A DNA stretch of 64,000 nt, taken from the NCBI GenBank assembly GCA_946553025.1, contig CAMNRM010000012.1, forward strand, positions 25,577 to 89,576, in the 5' to 3' direction. A program made the position numbers and the translations under genes. Source of the DNA: an uncultured Clostridium sp. GTDB taxonomy: Bacteria; Bacillota; Clostridia; Lachnospirales; Lachnospiraceae. Positions 1 through 7,108 of the stretch are shown in pieces (positions within the stretch are counted from its first letter, which is position 1; each line of letters opens with the position of its first letter). A model generated the notes under the pieces. The model was not told the DNA's origin. It searched no databases and saw nothing but the letters and a program-made list of their open reading frames with translations.

Positions 1-69
1 GAGATTATCGACCGGCTGCAGGCTGAAGGGTGGCAGTTTGTGACGGTGGAGGAGGTGATGATTGATTAA
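1..69 (+). CDS. C-terminal end of a probable polysaccharide deacetylase (partial)
   Basis: Only the last 22 codons and the TAA stop are inside the window; the gene begins upstream. The visible residues end in GWQFVTVEEVMID. A glycine-aromatic-x-FVTV-x-E tail of this kind is typical of the final strand and helix of NodB-type polysaccharide deacetylases, which remove acetyl groups from peptidoglycan or other surface glycans. No catalytic residue is in view, so the family call rests only on this tail and is tentative. Confidence 0.4.
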   Translation, partial: EIIDRLQAEGWQFVTVEEVMID

Positions 70-93
70 TGCTGTGAATGGATGAACAGTAAC
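68..93 (+). repeat. Copy A of the 26-bp dispersed palindromic repeat (diverged)
   Basis: The stretch contains GCTGTGAATG and ends in GAACAGTAAC, matching the 26-bp repeat found at seven other intergenic places in this window. It begins right at the stop codon of the preceding gene. Its left arm has lost the GTT end. Confidence 0.6.
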
Positions 94-132
94 GCCAAAA
101 GGCATATAGCTGTAGAAAAAGCGTATAGATTT

Positions 133-176
133 TTGCATTTTCTCATAAAATATGGTAAAATAAACATAATTTACCA
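133..176 (+). promoter_or_regulatory. Promoter with overlapping inverted repeat, upstream of the NERD gene
   Basis: TTGCAT (133-138) and TAAAAT (156-161) are separated by 17 bp, with TGG just before the -10 (extended -10). A perfect 7-bp inverted repeat, TGGTAAA (153-159) and TTTACCA (170-176), overlaps the -10 and the expected start point, so it could be an operator. Confidence 0.5.
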
Positions 177-206
177 CAGGACAGATACACCATGAGAGGA
201 AACCAT

Positions 207-1376
207 ATGGGACTTTGGGATAAAATGCGCGAACCGGTTTTTTTAAAGGAAAGCAGTGATGCACAAAAGCAAATCCAGATGCTTGACGGGCTGGCACCTT
301 ATTTAACTTTGGAGGGGCAGGAAATTTTACGGCAGGATATTCGTTTTCTGGAGTATGGAATTTCGGGAGAACGTCAGATTGCTTATGAATTAAAAAACAG
401 CCATATGCCGATGTACATCCTGCACGATATTTACCTGGAAGACGGAAATTTAAGCGCACAGATTGACTATATTGTCGTGACCAGAAAGCTTTGTTTTATT
501 ATTGAATGTAAAAATTTATATGGAAATATGGAAATTACTCCTTCGGGGGCATTTTATCGGATTATGAATGTCGGCGGGCAGCGGAAAATGGAAGCTATGT
601 ATTCGCCGATTACGCAAAATGAACATCATCTGGAGTTATTAAAGAAAATCCGCCTTGACGAAAAAGGGAATTTTTTGTTTCGGAAGATGGCAGAAAAGCA
701 GTTTGACCGCTGTTATCATTCCGTGGTGGTTCTGGCGAATCCGAAAACTATGGTTTATGCCCGGGATGCAGCACCTTCTATCCGTGAAAAAGTGATCCGT
801 GCCGATCAGCTGGTCGCCTACATCCGCAGAAAATATCAGGAATCCACAGAATCGGAACTTTCGGATAAAAAATTAAAGGAGTGGGCAGAATCTTTTCTGG
901 ATCTCCATCAGGAGAAGCAAAAGAATTACCTCTATAAATACCAGCCTTACTGGCTTCCGGACTCCGGCGAAAGGGATGAGAAGAAACCGGATATCGGAAA
1001 TTCTGCTATGGGAAGGAAAAGAACCGGAAGCGCATCGGAAACCGGAAGGGATATAGAGAGAAAAAAAGAAACTGAGTACCATGCAGGGGACAAAAGTGCA
1101 AAAATTCCAAAAGAAAGCGGGTCGGCAGAAGGTGTAAGTGTAAGGATAGAAGATACGCCGCTTTTTAAGGCTCTGCGTGTATACCGCTGGAAGAAAAGCC
1201 AGGAAGAAGGAATTAAACCTTACTTTATTTACAATGATAATCAGTTAAAGGACTTAATTGCAAAAATGCCAAGGAATACAAGAGAGTTATGTCAGGTAGC
1301 TGGTTTTGGCGAGATTAAGGCGAAAAAGTACGGGCCGGAGATTCTGGAAATTTTAGGGCAGTTTCGGGGCCGATAA
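207..1376 (+). CDS. NERD nuclease-related domain protein with C-terminal HRDC domain
   Basis: A 389-residue protein predicted to act on nucleic acid in the cytoplasm. The N-terminal third has the NERD fold, a PD-(D/E)XK nuclease relative: GERQIAYEL, then an aspartate in SAQIDYIVV and the E-x-K motif in IIECKN. A low-complexity basic linker (about residues 250-320) leads to a C-terminal HRDC domain, with the hallmark NTRELCQVAGFGEIKAKKYG, a helical nucleic-acid binding module of RecQ helicases and RNase D. The start at 207 is chosen because GAGAGGA lies 6 bases before it; an earlier in-frame ATG at 192 has no ribosome binding site. The gene stands alone between a deacetylase end and uppP. The biological role of such NERD-HRDC proteins is not established. 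Confidence 0.8.
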   Translation: MGLWDKMREPVFLKESSDAQKQIQMLDGLAPYLTLEGQEILRQDIRFLEYGISGERQIAYELKNSHMPMYILHDIYLEDGNLSAQIDYIVVTRKLCFIIECKNLYGNMEITPSGAFYRIMNVGGQRKMEAMYSPITQNEHHLELLKKIRLDEKGNFLFRKMAEKQFDRCYHSVVVLANPKTMVYARDAAPSIREKVIRADQLVAYIRRKYQESTESELSDKKLKEWAESFLDLHQEKQKNYLYKYQPYWLPDSGERDEKKPDIGNSAMGRKRTGSASETGRDIERKKETEYHAGDKSAKIPKESGSAEGVSVRIEDTPLFKALRVYRWKKSQEEGIKPYFIYNDNQLKDLIAKMPRNTRELCQVAGFGEIKAKKYGPEILEILGQFRGR

Positions 1377-1500
1377 GCGAAAGAAAAGACCGGCCGATAA
1401 GCGGAGAAAAGACCGGACGATAAGTGAAAGAAAAGACCGGCCGTTAAACGGAGAAAAGACCGGACGATAAGCGAAAGAAAAGACCGGACGGCAAAGAGAA
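1372..1500 (+). repeat. Tandem repeat, alternating 24- and 23-bp units
   Basis: Five full units plus a partial sixth run from within the stop codon of the NERD gene: 1372-1395, 1396-1418, 1419-1442, 1443-1465, 1466-1489, then 1490-1500. Each carries the core AGAAAAGACCGG. Unit lengths alternate 24, 23, 24, 23, 24, so the real period is 47 bp. Confidence 0.85.
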
Positions 1501-1561
1501 CGGGAGGAGAAAAGGAGTGAAAGCCGAAAACAGAATATAGGAAAAAAGGGGGAAATAAGGA

Positions 1562-2407
1562 TTGAGTGAATGGATGAAGGCTGTGTTATTCGGTCTTGTA
1601 GAGGGAATTACCGAGTGGCTTCCTATCAGCAGCACGGGGCATTTGATTTTGCTGAATGAGGTGATCCGGCTGGACGTGTCGGAGGAATTTTACCGGATGT
1701 TTGAGGTGGTCGTTCAGTTGGGAGCGATTCTTGCGGTTGCGGTGCTTTTCTGGAGGGAAATTTTTCCGTTTTCGCTGGAGCCGTGCGGTGTTCGGGCGGG
1801 TGGAAAAGAAAGGAAAAGCCTGCATCTGCATAAAGATATCTGTATGCTTTGGGCAAAGATTATTCTTGCCTGTGTCCCGGCAGGGGTTATCGGCATACTT
1901 TTCCAGGAGGAATTAGAGCGCCTTTTCTACCATCCGGTTTCGGTGGCCCTGGCGCTGATTCTTTTTGGTATTGCCTTTCTTGTGATTGAAGGGAAGCATA
2001 AGGGGCAGGAGGCAAAGATAAATTCTGTGGATGAGTTGTCCTGGAACACGGCGCTGATGATTGGCGTGTTTCAGCTTTTAGCGGCGGTATTTCCCGGGAC
2101 ATCACGTTCGGGGGCAACGATCATCGGCGCTCTTTTGATGGGCGTTTCACGAAAAACAGCGGCGGAATTCACCTTTTTTCTGGCTGTTCCGGTGATGTTT
2201 GGGGCAAGCCTGTTAAAGCTTTTGTCCTTTGGCCTTTCTTTTACGGCATCGGAGCAGATGATTCTGGTTCTGGGGATGGGAACGGCATTTATCTCTTCGG
2301 TTCTTGTTATCCGCTTCCTTCTGGCCTTTATCAAAAAACATGATTTTAAGGTGTTTGGCTGGTATCGTATTGCTTTGGGGATGCTGGTGCTGTGGTATTT
2401 TTGGTAA
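1562..2407 (+). CDS. uppP: Undecaprenyl-diphosphatase UppP (BacA), first copy
   Basis: This polytopic membrane enzyme dephosphorylates undecaprenyl diphosphate, recycling the lipid carrier for peptidoglycan and wall polymers; extra copies raise bacitracin tolerance. Both family signatures are present: EGITEWLPISSTGH near residue 14 and PGTSRSGATI near residue 179, with about eight hydrophobic helices and 281 residues, a normal length. The start is a TTG at 1562, supported by AAGGGGGA 8 bases upstream and by giving the same N-terminal length as the second copy at 60873; the ATG at 1574 is too far from that site. A tandem repeat tract separates it from the NERD gene. It has a paralogue in this same window. 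Confidence 0.93.
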   Translation: MSEWMKAVLFGLVEGITEWLPISSTGHLILLNEVIRLDVSEEFYRMFEVVVQLGAILAVAVLFWREIFPFSLEPCGVRAGGKERKSLHLHKDICMLWAKIILACVPAGVIGILFQEELERLFYHPVSVALALILFGIAFLVIEGKHKGQEAKINSVDELSWNTALMIGVFQLLAAVFPGTSRSGATIIGALLMGVSRKTAAEFTFFLAVPVMFGASLLKLLSFGLSFTASEQMILVLGMGTAFISSVLVIRFLLAFIKKHDFKVFGWYRIALGMLVLWYFW

Positions 2408-2431
2408 AACAGGAGAAAAACGAAAAAAACA

Positions 2432-2460
2432 TTGACGAACACAGGAACTTATGATATAGT
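2432..2460 (+). promoter_or_regulatory. Promoter of the rpmG-secE-nusG-rplKA operon
   Basis: TTGACG (2432-2437) and TATAGT (2455-2460) with an exact 17-bp spacer and a TG one base before the -10. About 100 bases of leader precede rpmG. Confidence 0.75.
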
Positions 2461-2565
2461 GAATGAGCGTATGGAAGAAGGAGGGTCTTTTTTTTATGCC
2501 CAAAATATCCCGGGCAAAAGGAAAAGATCCGAAGAAAATGACATTTTAATGTGGAGGTGGAAGTT

Positions 2566-2715
2566 GTGCGTACAAGAATTACACTGGCATGTACAGAATG
2601 TAAACAGCGAAATTACAACATGACGAAGGATAAGAAGACGCATCCGGATCGTATGGAAACCAAGAAGTATTGCAGATTCTGCAAACGGCATACTTTGCAC
2701 AAGGAAACCAAGTAA
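2566..2715 (+). CDS. rpmG: 50S ribosomal protein L33
   Basis: A 49-residue ribosomal protein of the large subunit, near the E site. The protein contains CTECKQRNY and [13 protein letters not shown], giving two CxxC pairs, so this is the zinc-binding (C+) paralogue rather than the zinc-independent one. The start is GTG at 2566, with GGAGGTGG ending 5 bases before it. It opens the classical rpmG-secE-nusG order of Firmicutes, 44 bases ahead of secE. Zinc availability controls C+/C- exchange in some relatives, but nothing here shows that directly. Confidence 0.93.
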   Translation: MRTRITLACTECKQRNYNMTKDKKTHPDRMETKKYCRFCKRHTLHKETK

Positions 2716-2759
2716 TATTTTCGGCATATTACTTCTCTTAAGTAAAGGATGTGGAAATA

Positions 2760-2960
2760 ATGGCAGAAATGAATACGGACAAGGCTCCGAAGAAAAGTTA
2801 TTGGAAAGGCTTAAAGGCTGAATTCAAAAAGATAGTCTGGCCAAGCAAGGACACGGTAACGAAGCAGACAGCCGTTGTACTGGCGGTATCCCTGCTTCTT
2901 GGTGTGCTGATTGGTGTTTTAGACATGATTTTCAAGTTTGGTATTAATCTTATCATTTAA
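2760..2960 (+). CDS. secE: Preprotein translocase subunit SecE
   Basis: The small essential clamp subunit of the SecYEG protein-conducting channel. Its 66 residues end in a single transmembrane helix (VVLAVSLLLGVLIGVLDMIF); before it lies the conserved amphipathic segment KAEFKKIVWPSKDTVTKQT. The ATG at 2760 is preferred over a GTG at 2751 because AAGGATG needs the longer spacing. It lies between rpmG and nusG as in most Firmicutes, 19 bases ahead of nusG. Confidence 0.95.
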   Translation: MAEMNTDKAPKKSYWKGLKAEFKKIVWPSKDTVTKQTAVVLAVSLLLGVLIGVLDMIFKFGINLII

Positions 2961-2979
2961 TAAGGGCAAAGGTGAAGAT

Positions 2980-3504
2980 ATGTCAGAAGCAAACTGGTAT
3001 GTAGTGCATACCTATTCAGGCTATGAAAACAAGGTAAAAGCTGACCTTGAAAAAACCATTAAAAACCGGAATCTGCAGGACCAGATTCAGGAAGTATCCG
3101 TGCCCATGCTGGCAGTTACCGAACTGAAAAACGGCCTGGAAAAGCAGGCAGATAAGAAGATGTTCCCCGGCTATGTGCTGGTTCGCATGGTGATGAACCA
3201 GGATACCTGGTACGTGGTGAGGAATACAAGGGGCGTTACCGGATTTGTCGGCCCCGGTTCGGAACCTACGCCGCTCAGCGAGGAAGAGATGTTAAACATG
3301 GGCTTTGCAGAGCAGAGCGAACCGGAGATGCTGATTGATTTTGAAGTCGGCGATATGATTACGGTGATTTCCGGCGCATGGAAGGATACCGTTAGTGCGA
3401 TTAAATCCATTAACGAGGCAAAGAAAACCATTATCATTAATACGGAGATGTTCGGCCGGGAAACGCCGGTGGAACTCAACTTTAATGAAGTGAAGAAGAT
3501 GTAA
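2980..3504 (+). CDS. nusG: Transcription termination/antitermination factor NusG
   Basis: NusG binds RNA polymerase across the clamp and modulates pausing, Rho termination and coupling to ribosomes. The 174-residue protein has the NGN domain at the N-terminus (WYVVHTYSGYENKVKADLE, FPGYVLVRM, VVRNTRGVTGFVG) and a C-terminal KOW domain (FEVGDMITVISGAWKDTVSAI). The start at 2980 follows AAAGGTGA at a spacing of 4; a longer reading frame upstream lies inside the end of secE. It is followed by a 114-base leader with several hairpins and then rplK. Confidence 0.96.
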   Translation: MSEANWYVVHTYSGYENKVKADLEKTIKNRNLQDQIQEVSVPMLAVTELKNGLEKQADKKMFPGYVLVRMVMNQDTWYVVRNTRGVTGFVGPGSEPTPLSEEEMLNMGFAEQSEPEMLIDFEVGDMITVISGAWKDTVSAIKSINEAKKTIIINTEMFGRETPVELNFNEVKKM

Positions 3505-3507
3505 AGA

Positions 3508-3568
3508 CTGCTGTGACTGTGTGCAGACAGCAGAGTAACAGGGAGTCGGCTTTTCTGTCCGGAAAAGC
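3508..3568 (+). other. Two hairpins in the nusG-rplK leader
   Basis: CTGCTGT (3508-3514) pairs with ACAGCAG (3527-3533), and GCTTTTC pairs with GAAAAGC between about 3549 and 3568. They precede the L1-type element and probably belong to the same structured leader. Confidence 0.5.
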
Positions 3569-3570
3569 TG

Positions 3571-3598
3571 GTGGGAGGGAAATCCCCGACAATACCAC
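3571..3598 (+). promoter_or_regulatory. L1-type ribosomal leader upstream of rplK
   Basis: GTGGGAGGGA, then CCCCGACAATACCAC, forms a short stem with an internal loop (GTGG with CCAC, GGG with CCC). It ends 6 bases before the AGGAGG of rplK. The same motif recurs before rplA. L1 is known to bind 23S-like GGGAG/GAC elements in its own mRNA; the assignment here is by resemblance. Confidence 0.65.
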
Positions 3599-3618
3599 AA
3601 AATTAGGAGGTGCCTAAG

Positions 3619-4044
3619 ATGGCAAAGAAAGTTACAGGTTATATTAAATTACAGATTCCTGCTGGCAAGGCAACGCCAGCACCGCCGGTTGGTCCTGCTT
3701 TAGGTCAGCACGGTGTAAATATTGTACAGTTTACCAAGGAATTCAACGCCAGAACAGCCGATCAGGGCGATTTAATCATCCCGGTTGTTATCACGGTTTA
3801 TGCTGACCGGAGTTTCAGCTTTATCACCAAGACCCCGCCGGCAGCCGTTCTGTTAAAGAAAGCCTGCAAACTGAAATCTGGTTCCGCTGTTCCGAATAAG
3901 ACAAAGGTAGCGACCATCAGCAAGGAAGAACTGCAAAAGATTGCCGAACTGAAGATGCCTGACTTAAATGCCGCATCTGTAGAGGCAGCGATGAGCATGA
4001 TCGCCGGTACAGCCAGAAGTATGGGAATTACCGTAGCGGATTAA
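3619..4044 (+). CDS. rplK: 50S ribosomal protein L11
   Basis: L11 forms the GTPase-associated centre on the large subunit together with 23S rRNA helices 43/44 and the L10-L12 stalk. The 141-residue protein has the usual N-terminal domain ([20 protein letters not shown]) and C-terminal rRNA-binding domain ([18 protein letters not shown] type ending). ATG at 3619 follows TAGGAGGTG; the in-frame GTG at 3610 is part of that site. An L1-like leader lies directly upstream, consistent with autogenous control of rplKA by L1. Confidence 0.96.
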   Translation: MAKKVTGYIKLQIPAGKATPAPPVGPALGQHGVNIVQFTKEFNARTADQGDLIIPVVITVYADRSFSFITKTPPAAVLLKKACKLKSGSAVPNKTKVATISKEELQKIAELKMPDLNAASVEAAMSMIAGTARSMGITVAD

Positions 4045-4065
4045 GTTTGGTCGGATATTTGTCAG

Positions 4066-4161
4066 ATATGTATGTTCCCGGGTTATAGAGGAAAGCTAGA
4101 TACGTATGTTCCTGGGTATAAAGGAAAGTTACATGCGTATGTCCCCGGGCATAAGGGAAAC
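4066..4161 (+). repeat. Three tandem 32-bp imperfect repeats between rplK and rplA
   Basis: Copies begin near 4066, 4099 and 4131. Each reads approximately TA(T/C)GTATGTTCC(C/T)GGG followed by TATAAAGGAAAG. The tract separates rplK from the second L1-type leader and has no coding potential. Confidence 0.8.
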
Positions 4162-4168
4162 AGGAAAC

Positions 4169-4197
4169 GTGGGAGGGACCATCCCCGACAATACCAC
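4169..4197 (+). promoter_or_regulatory. Second L1-type ribosomal leader, upstream of rplA
   Basis: A near-identical copy of the element before rplK: GTGGGAGGGACC, then ATCCCCGACAATACCAC. The rplA ribosome binding site starts one base later, so a bound protein would block initiation. Confidence 0.68.
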
Positions 4198-4212
4198 TAG
4201 GAGGTTAGATTA

Positions 4213-4908
4213 ATGAAAAGAGGAAAGAGATACGTAGAAGCAGCCAAGGCTGTGGATCGTTCCATTCAGTATGATACAGCAGACGCGATTGCTTTAGTAA
4301 AGAAGAATGCATCTGCAAAATTTGACGAAACGGTTGAAGTTCATATCCGGACCGGCTGCGACGGCCGTCATGCAGAGCAGCAGATCCGTGGTGCGGTAGT
4401 TCTGCCGCACGGAACCGGTAAGACCGTGCGCATCCTGGTATTTGCAAAGGGACCGAAGGCTGACGAAGCTACGGCTGCCGGAGCAGATTTCGTAGGAGCA
4501 GAGGAACTGATCCCGAAGATTCAGAACGAAGGCTGGCTGGATTTTGACGTTGTTGTAGCTACCCCGGATATGATGGGCGTGGTAGGACGTTTAGGCCGTG
4601 TACTTGGCCCGAAGGGCTTAATGCCGAACCCCAAGGCCGGTACGGTTACCATGGATGTTACCAAGGCAATTAACGATATTAAAGCTGGTAAGATCGAGTA
4701 CAGACTTGATAAGAATAACATTGTGCATGCTCCGATTGGCAAGGCTTCGTTCGACGAGCAGAAGCTGACGGACAACTTCCAGACGCTTATTGATGCAATT
4801 ATGAAGGCAAAACCAAGTGCAGTAAAGGGCGCTTACTTAAAGAGCGTTACCTTAACCTCCACCATGGGCCCGGGCGTTAAGCTGAACGTGGCTAAGCTGG
4901 TGAACTAG
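4213..4908 (+). CDS. rplA: 50S ribosomal protein L1
   Basis: L1 is the mobile stalk protein at the E site and, in many bacteria, the translational repressor of its own operon. All 231 residues match the two-domain L1 pattern, with the signature [10 protein letters not shown] and the conserved start [18 protein letters not shown] at 4213 follows TAGGAGGTTAGATTA. It is followed by a strong terminator, and rplJ is not next: about 12 kb of unrelated genes intervene before the L10 leader at 17.27 kb. Confidence 0.96.
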   Translation: MKRGKRYVEAAKAVDRSIQYDTADAIALVKKNASAKFDETVEVHIRTGCDGRHAEQQIRGAVVLPHGTGKTVRILVFAKGPKADEATAAGADFVGAEELIPKIQNEGWLDFDVVVATPDMMGVVGRLGRVLGPKGLMPNPKAGTVTMDVTKAINDIKAGKIEYRLDKNNIVHAPIGKASFDEQKLTDNFQTLIDAIMKAKPSAVKGAYLKSVTLTSTMGPGVKLNVAKLVN

Positions 4909-4956
4909 GATTGGATTAGTGTTGGTTTAAAATTGCAGATAAACAAGTAAAATAAG

Positions 4957-5002
4957 ATAAGCCCGAACTACTTTTTGGTGGAGTAGGTTCGGGCTTATTT
5001 TG
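4957..5002 (+). terminator. Intrinsic terminator after rplA
   Basis: ATAAGCCCGAACTAC (from 4957) pairs with GTAGGTTCGGGCTTAT (to 4998), apart from one bulge, followed by TTTT. Confidence 0.88.
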
Positions 5003-5045
5003 GCAGGAGAGAGAAGAAAAAATTTACAAAATATGGTAAATATTT

Positions 5046-5071
5046 GTTGCAAAATGTATAGGTTTTGCAAC
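5046..5071. promoter_or_regulatory. Candidate operator, distal copy of a 26-bp palindrome
   Basis: GTTGCAAAA and TTTTGCAAC form perfect 9-bp arms around TGTATAGG. A copy lies at 5183-5208 in the opposite orientation with one central mismatch. Both sit in the AT-rich 396-bp gap upstream of the SARP-like regulator, which otherwise holds only the rplA terminator and a weak attenuator-like hairpin. Confidence 0.6.
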
Positions 5072-5182
5072 ATTTTCGACAATGCAAAAATTTCTATTTT
5101 TCTACTACAATATCATTAAAAAAATCCCTAAAAAAACAAATATTTATATGCAAGTTGCATGAAAGAAATCCGAACTTTTTTT

Positions 5183-5208
5183 GTTGCAAAACCTATACTT
5201 TTTGCAAA
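5183..5208. promoter_or_regulatory. Candidate operator, proximal copy of the palindrome
   Basis: GTTGCAAAA, then CCTATACT, then TTTTGCAAA. Read on the minus strand it is the distal copy with a single change in the core. The two are 137 bp apart start to start, about 13 helical turns. A smaller palindrome, ATGCAAGTTGCAT (5148-5160), lies between them. Confidence 0.6.
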
Positions 5209-5226
5209 TTCTTCAAAAATACTGGT

Positions 5227-5251
5227 AAAGCCGCATGTTTACAGGCTTTTT
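5227..5251 (+). terminator. Attenuator-like hairpin before the SARP regulator
   Basis: AAAGCC (5227-5232) and GGCTTT (5244-5249), with T residues on its 3' arm and following bases. It is short and lies 54 bases before the start codon, so it is only a possible attenuator. Confidence 0.3.
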
Positions 5252-5304
5252 ATGTTTTATTTGTGTGAGTATAGGCAGGGCAGCAGTAAAAGAAAGGGGT
5301 ACAT

Positions 5305-6573
5305 ATGAGTAGGGGAAAGAAGGTATTGCGAATACAGATGTTTGGCGGATTTTCTATGTACTATGGAAATGAGGCAGTTATCTTAAATAAGTCGGGAAAT
5401 TCAAAGTCTGTTCGTCTTCTTCAGATGTTGTTGCTGTCTTTACAAGGTGGAATTCCTAAGAGTGAATTAATTGATAATTTATATGAGTGGAATGAAAATA
5501 CAGATATGGTAAACCGAAATAAAAATTTGAATAACCTGATTTATCGTTTGAAGGGGCAATTAGTTTCCTGTGGTCTTCCGGATGAGGAATATGTGGAATT
5601 GAATGATGGAATGTGTTGTTTTAAATGCAGGATTCCACTGGAACTGGATGTACAGAAGTTTGAGAGAGCAGTGGACGAGGCTAAGCAGATGACTCTGGGA
5701 GAAGCAAAGAGGACCGCTTTGCTGTTAAAAGCAAATGAAATGTATGGTGGTGAACTTCTTCCGGCTTGTCAGTCAACGATGTGGTTTTTCCATAAAAGTA
5801 ATTATTATAAGGAACTTTATGTCCAAACGATATGGGAATTGGAAAAGGAATTTTTAAAAGTAAGAGATTATAAAAATCGTTTATTGCTTTACGCCAGGGC
5901 AGCAGCAATTTATCCATTTGAAAACTGGCAGGTACATTTGATAAGATGTAATCTTGAAATTTACCGTTATAAAGAAGCATTAGATATCTATAATGATACG
6001 ATGGAACTCTATTCACAGGAAATGGGCACTCCGCCTACCGCAGAACTGCAGAAGTGTTTTGAAGAGTTTGAATTAATGGATGATAATCACAGAAGTGATG
6101 TCAGCAATGTTAATAGCTGGAAAAATATGGATAAAGCTTTTATGAAAAGAAAAGGGGTTATTAGAAAAGCAATATTGGGGGAAGAAAACGTTCAGGGGGC
6201 TTATTATTGCACATATCCAAGTTTTGTAGACTATTGCCGGCTGGTGGTGCGATTAAAGAGCAGAAATCCGGTTCCTTCTGTGCTGATGTTTCTTACTTTA
6301 AGCTGGAGAGGAAAAAAGGACAGTCAGAAGCCTATTGATCTTCAGGAACAAATGGGAATTTTAAAAGAAGCTGTTGGCAGTTCTCTGCGCATTGGCGATG
6401 CATATACCCGGTATGGGAATCGACATTTTATTTTATTATTGGCAAATACAGAAAAAGGGTTTTGCGATATTGTATTTCGCAGGATTGAGATAACGTATGA
6501 AAAAAAATCCGGAAAGGCAGAATTATGGTATTATGCGGATATGACACAGGTTCTTGAAGAGGCAGTTTTATAA
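5305..6573 (+). CDS. SARP/BTAD-type transcriptional regulator with a degenerate GGDEF-like C-terminal domain
   Basis: A 422-residue cytoplasmic regulator. Residues about 1-95 look like the winged-helix DNA-binding domain of SARP/AfsR proteins (LRIQMFGGFSMYYG; GIPKSELIDNLYEW; LNNLIYRLKGQL). Residues about 110-255 match the helical bacterial transcriptional activation (BTAD) domain (ELDVQKFERAVDEA, YARAAAIYPFENWQVHLI, EALDIYNDTMELY). The last 140 residues have the spacing of a GGDEF domain, with RIGDAYTRYGNRHFILLLA aligning to the usual RxGDxxARYGGDEFxxLL, but NRH replaces GDE, so no diguanylate cyclase activity is expected. ATG at 5305 follows AAAGGGG. Two palindromes upstream suggest autoregulation or a partner regulator. 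It precedes a PilZ gene and a surface-protein gene in the same orientation. Confidence 0.75.
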   Translation: MSRGKKVLRIQMFGGFSMYYGNEAVILNKSGNSKSVRLLQMLLLSLQGGIPKSELIDNLYEWNENTDMVNRNKNLNNLIYRLKGQLVSCGLPDEEYVELNDGMCCFKCRIPLELDVQKFERAVDEAKQMTLGEAKRTALLLKANEMYGGELLPACQSTMWFFHKSNYYKELYVQTIWELEKEFLKVRDYKNRLLLYARAAAIYPFENWQVHLIRCNLEIYRYKEALDIYNDTMELYSQEMGTPPTAELQKCFEEFELMDDNHRSDVSNVNSWKNMDKAFMKRKGVIRKAILGEENVQGAYYCTYPSFVDYCRLVVRLKSRNPVPSVLMFLTLSWRGKKDSQKPIDLQEQMGILKEAVGSSLRIGDAYTRYGNRHFILLLANTEKGFCDIVFRRIEITYEKKSGKAELWYYADMTQVLEEAVL

Positions 6574-6602
6574 AGTGTTACTATGGAAAATTAATGGATT
6601 TT

Positions 6603-6644
6603 TAGCTTTACAGGTCCGTAGCAGGACCTTGTAAGGCTTTTTTT
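6603..6644 (+). terminator. Intrinsic terminator after the SARP gene
   Basis: TTACAGGTCC pairs with GGACCTTGTAA around GTAGCA, followed by GGCTTTTTTT. It separates the regulator transcript from the PilZ-adhesin pair. Confidence 0.85.
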
Positions 6645-6766
6645 ATGAAAACCAGGGATTTTATCTGAAATGAGGCAGTTTATGAGATAGATCGCCTGTT
6701 ACAATAAAGAACATGAAGCTAGATAACGAAAAGATAAAGTAACGCAAGGAGAAAGGAATTATTTGG

Positions 6767-7108
6767 GTGGAACAAAAGGAAAGAAGACAGATTCATAGGG
6801 TGCAGTATCCTGCAAATGGAGTTATTGTGGTGTGTGATACACAGGAAAAGCTTTATATCCATGTACAAAATGCCAGCCCGTTAGGAATCGGAGTGAGTGC
6901 AGCGCCAGACAGTCCGGATATTATGGGAAAAGACATTATTATTGTAACGGATACGTTAATTATGTATGCGGATGTGGTGCGCCAGGATAAGCAGGAAGAT
7001 GGAAGTTATGTACTGGGCATTGCTGCAAGACGATTTACTGAAGATGTTCTGCAGTATCTCTTTGACAGTATTGCATTAAAAGAAAAAAATGAGGAGGGAA
7101 TGAGATGA
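6767..7108 (+). CDS. PilZ-domain c-di-GMP-binding protein
   Basis: A 113-residue single-domain protein. It carries both c-di-GMP contacts of PilZ domains: the RxxxR motif in RRQIHRVQYPANG (residues 6-11) and the (D/N)xSxxG motif as NASPLGIG (about residue 35). It should bind c-di-GMP in the cytoplasm; what it controls is inferred from position. The start is GTG at 6767, 9 bases after AAAGGAA. Its TGA stop overlaps the ATG of the giant surface-protein gene (ATGA), a sign of translational coupling, which strongly suggests that the two products act in one process such as display, secretion or anchoring of the adhesin. Confidence 0.82.
   Translation: MEQKERRQIHRVQYPANGVIVVCDTQEKLYIHVQNASPLGIGVSAAPDSPDIMGKDIIIVTDTLIMYADVVRQDKQEDGSYVLGIAARRFTEDVLQYLFDSIALKEKNEEGMR

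Noticed and set aside
5065..5268. A 67-residue frame in the gap before the SARP gene
   Set aside because: It runs through the palindromic operators and AT-rich DNA, lacks a ribosome binding site and looks random.
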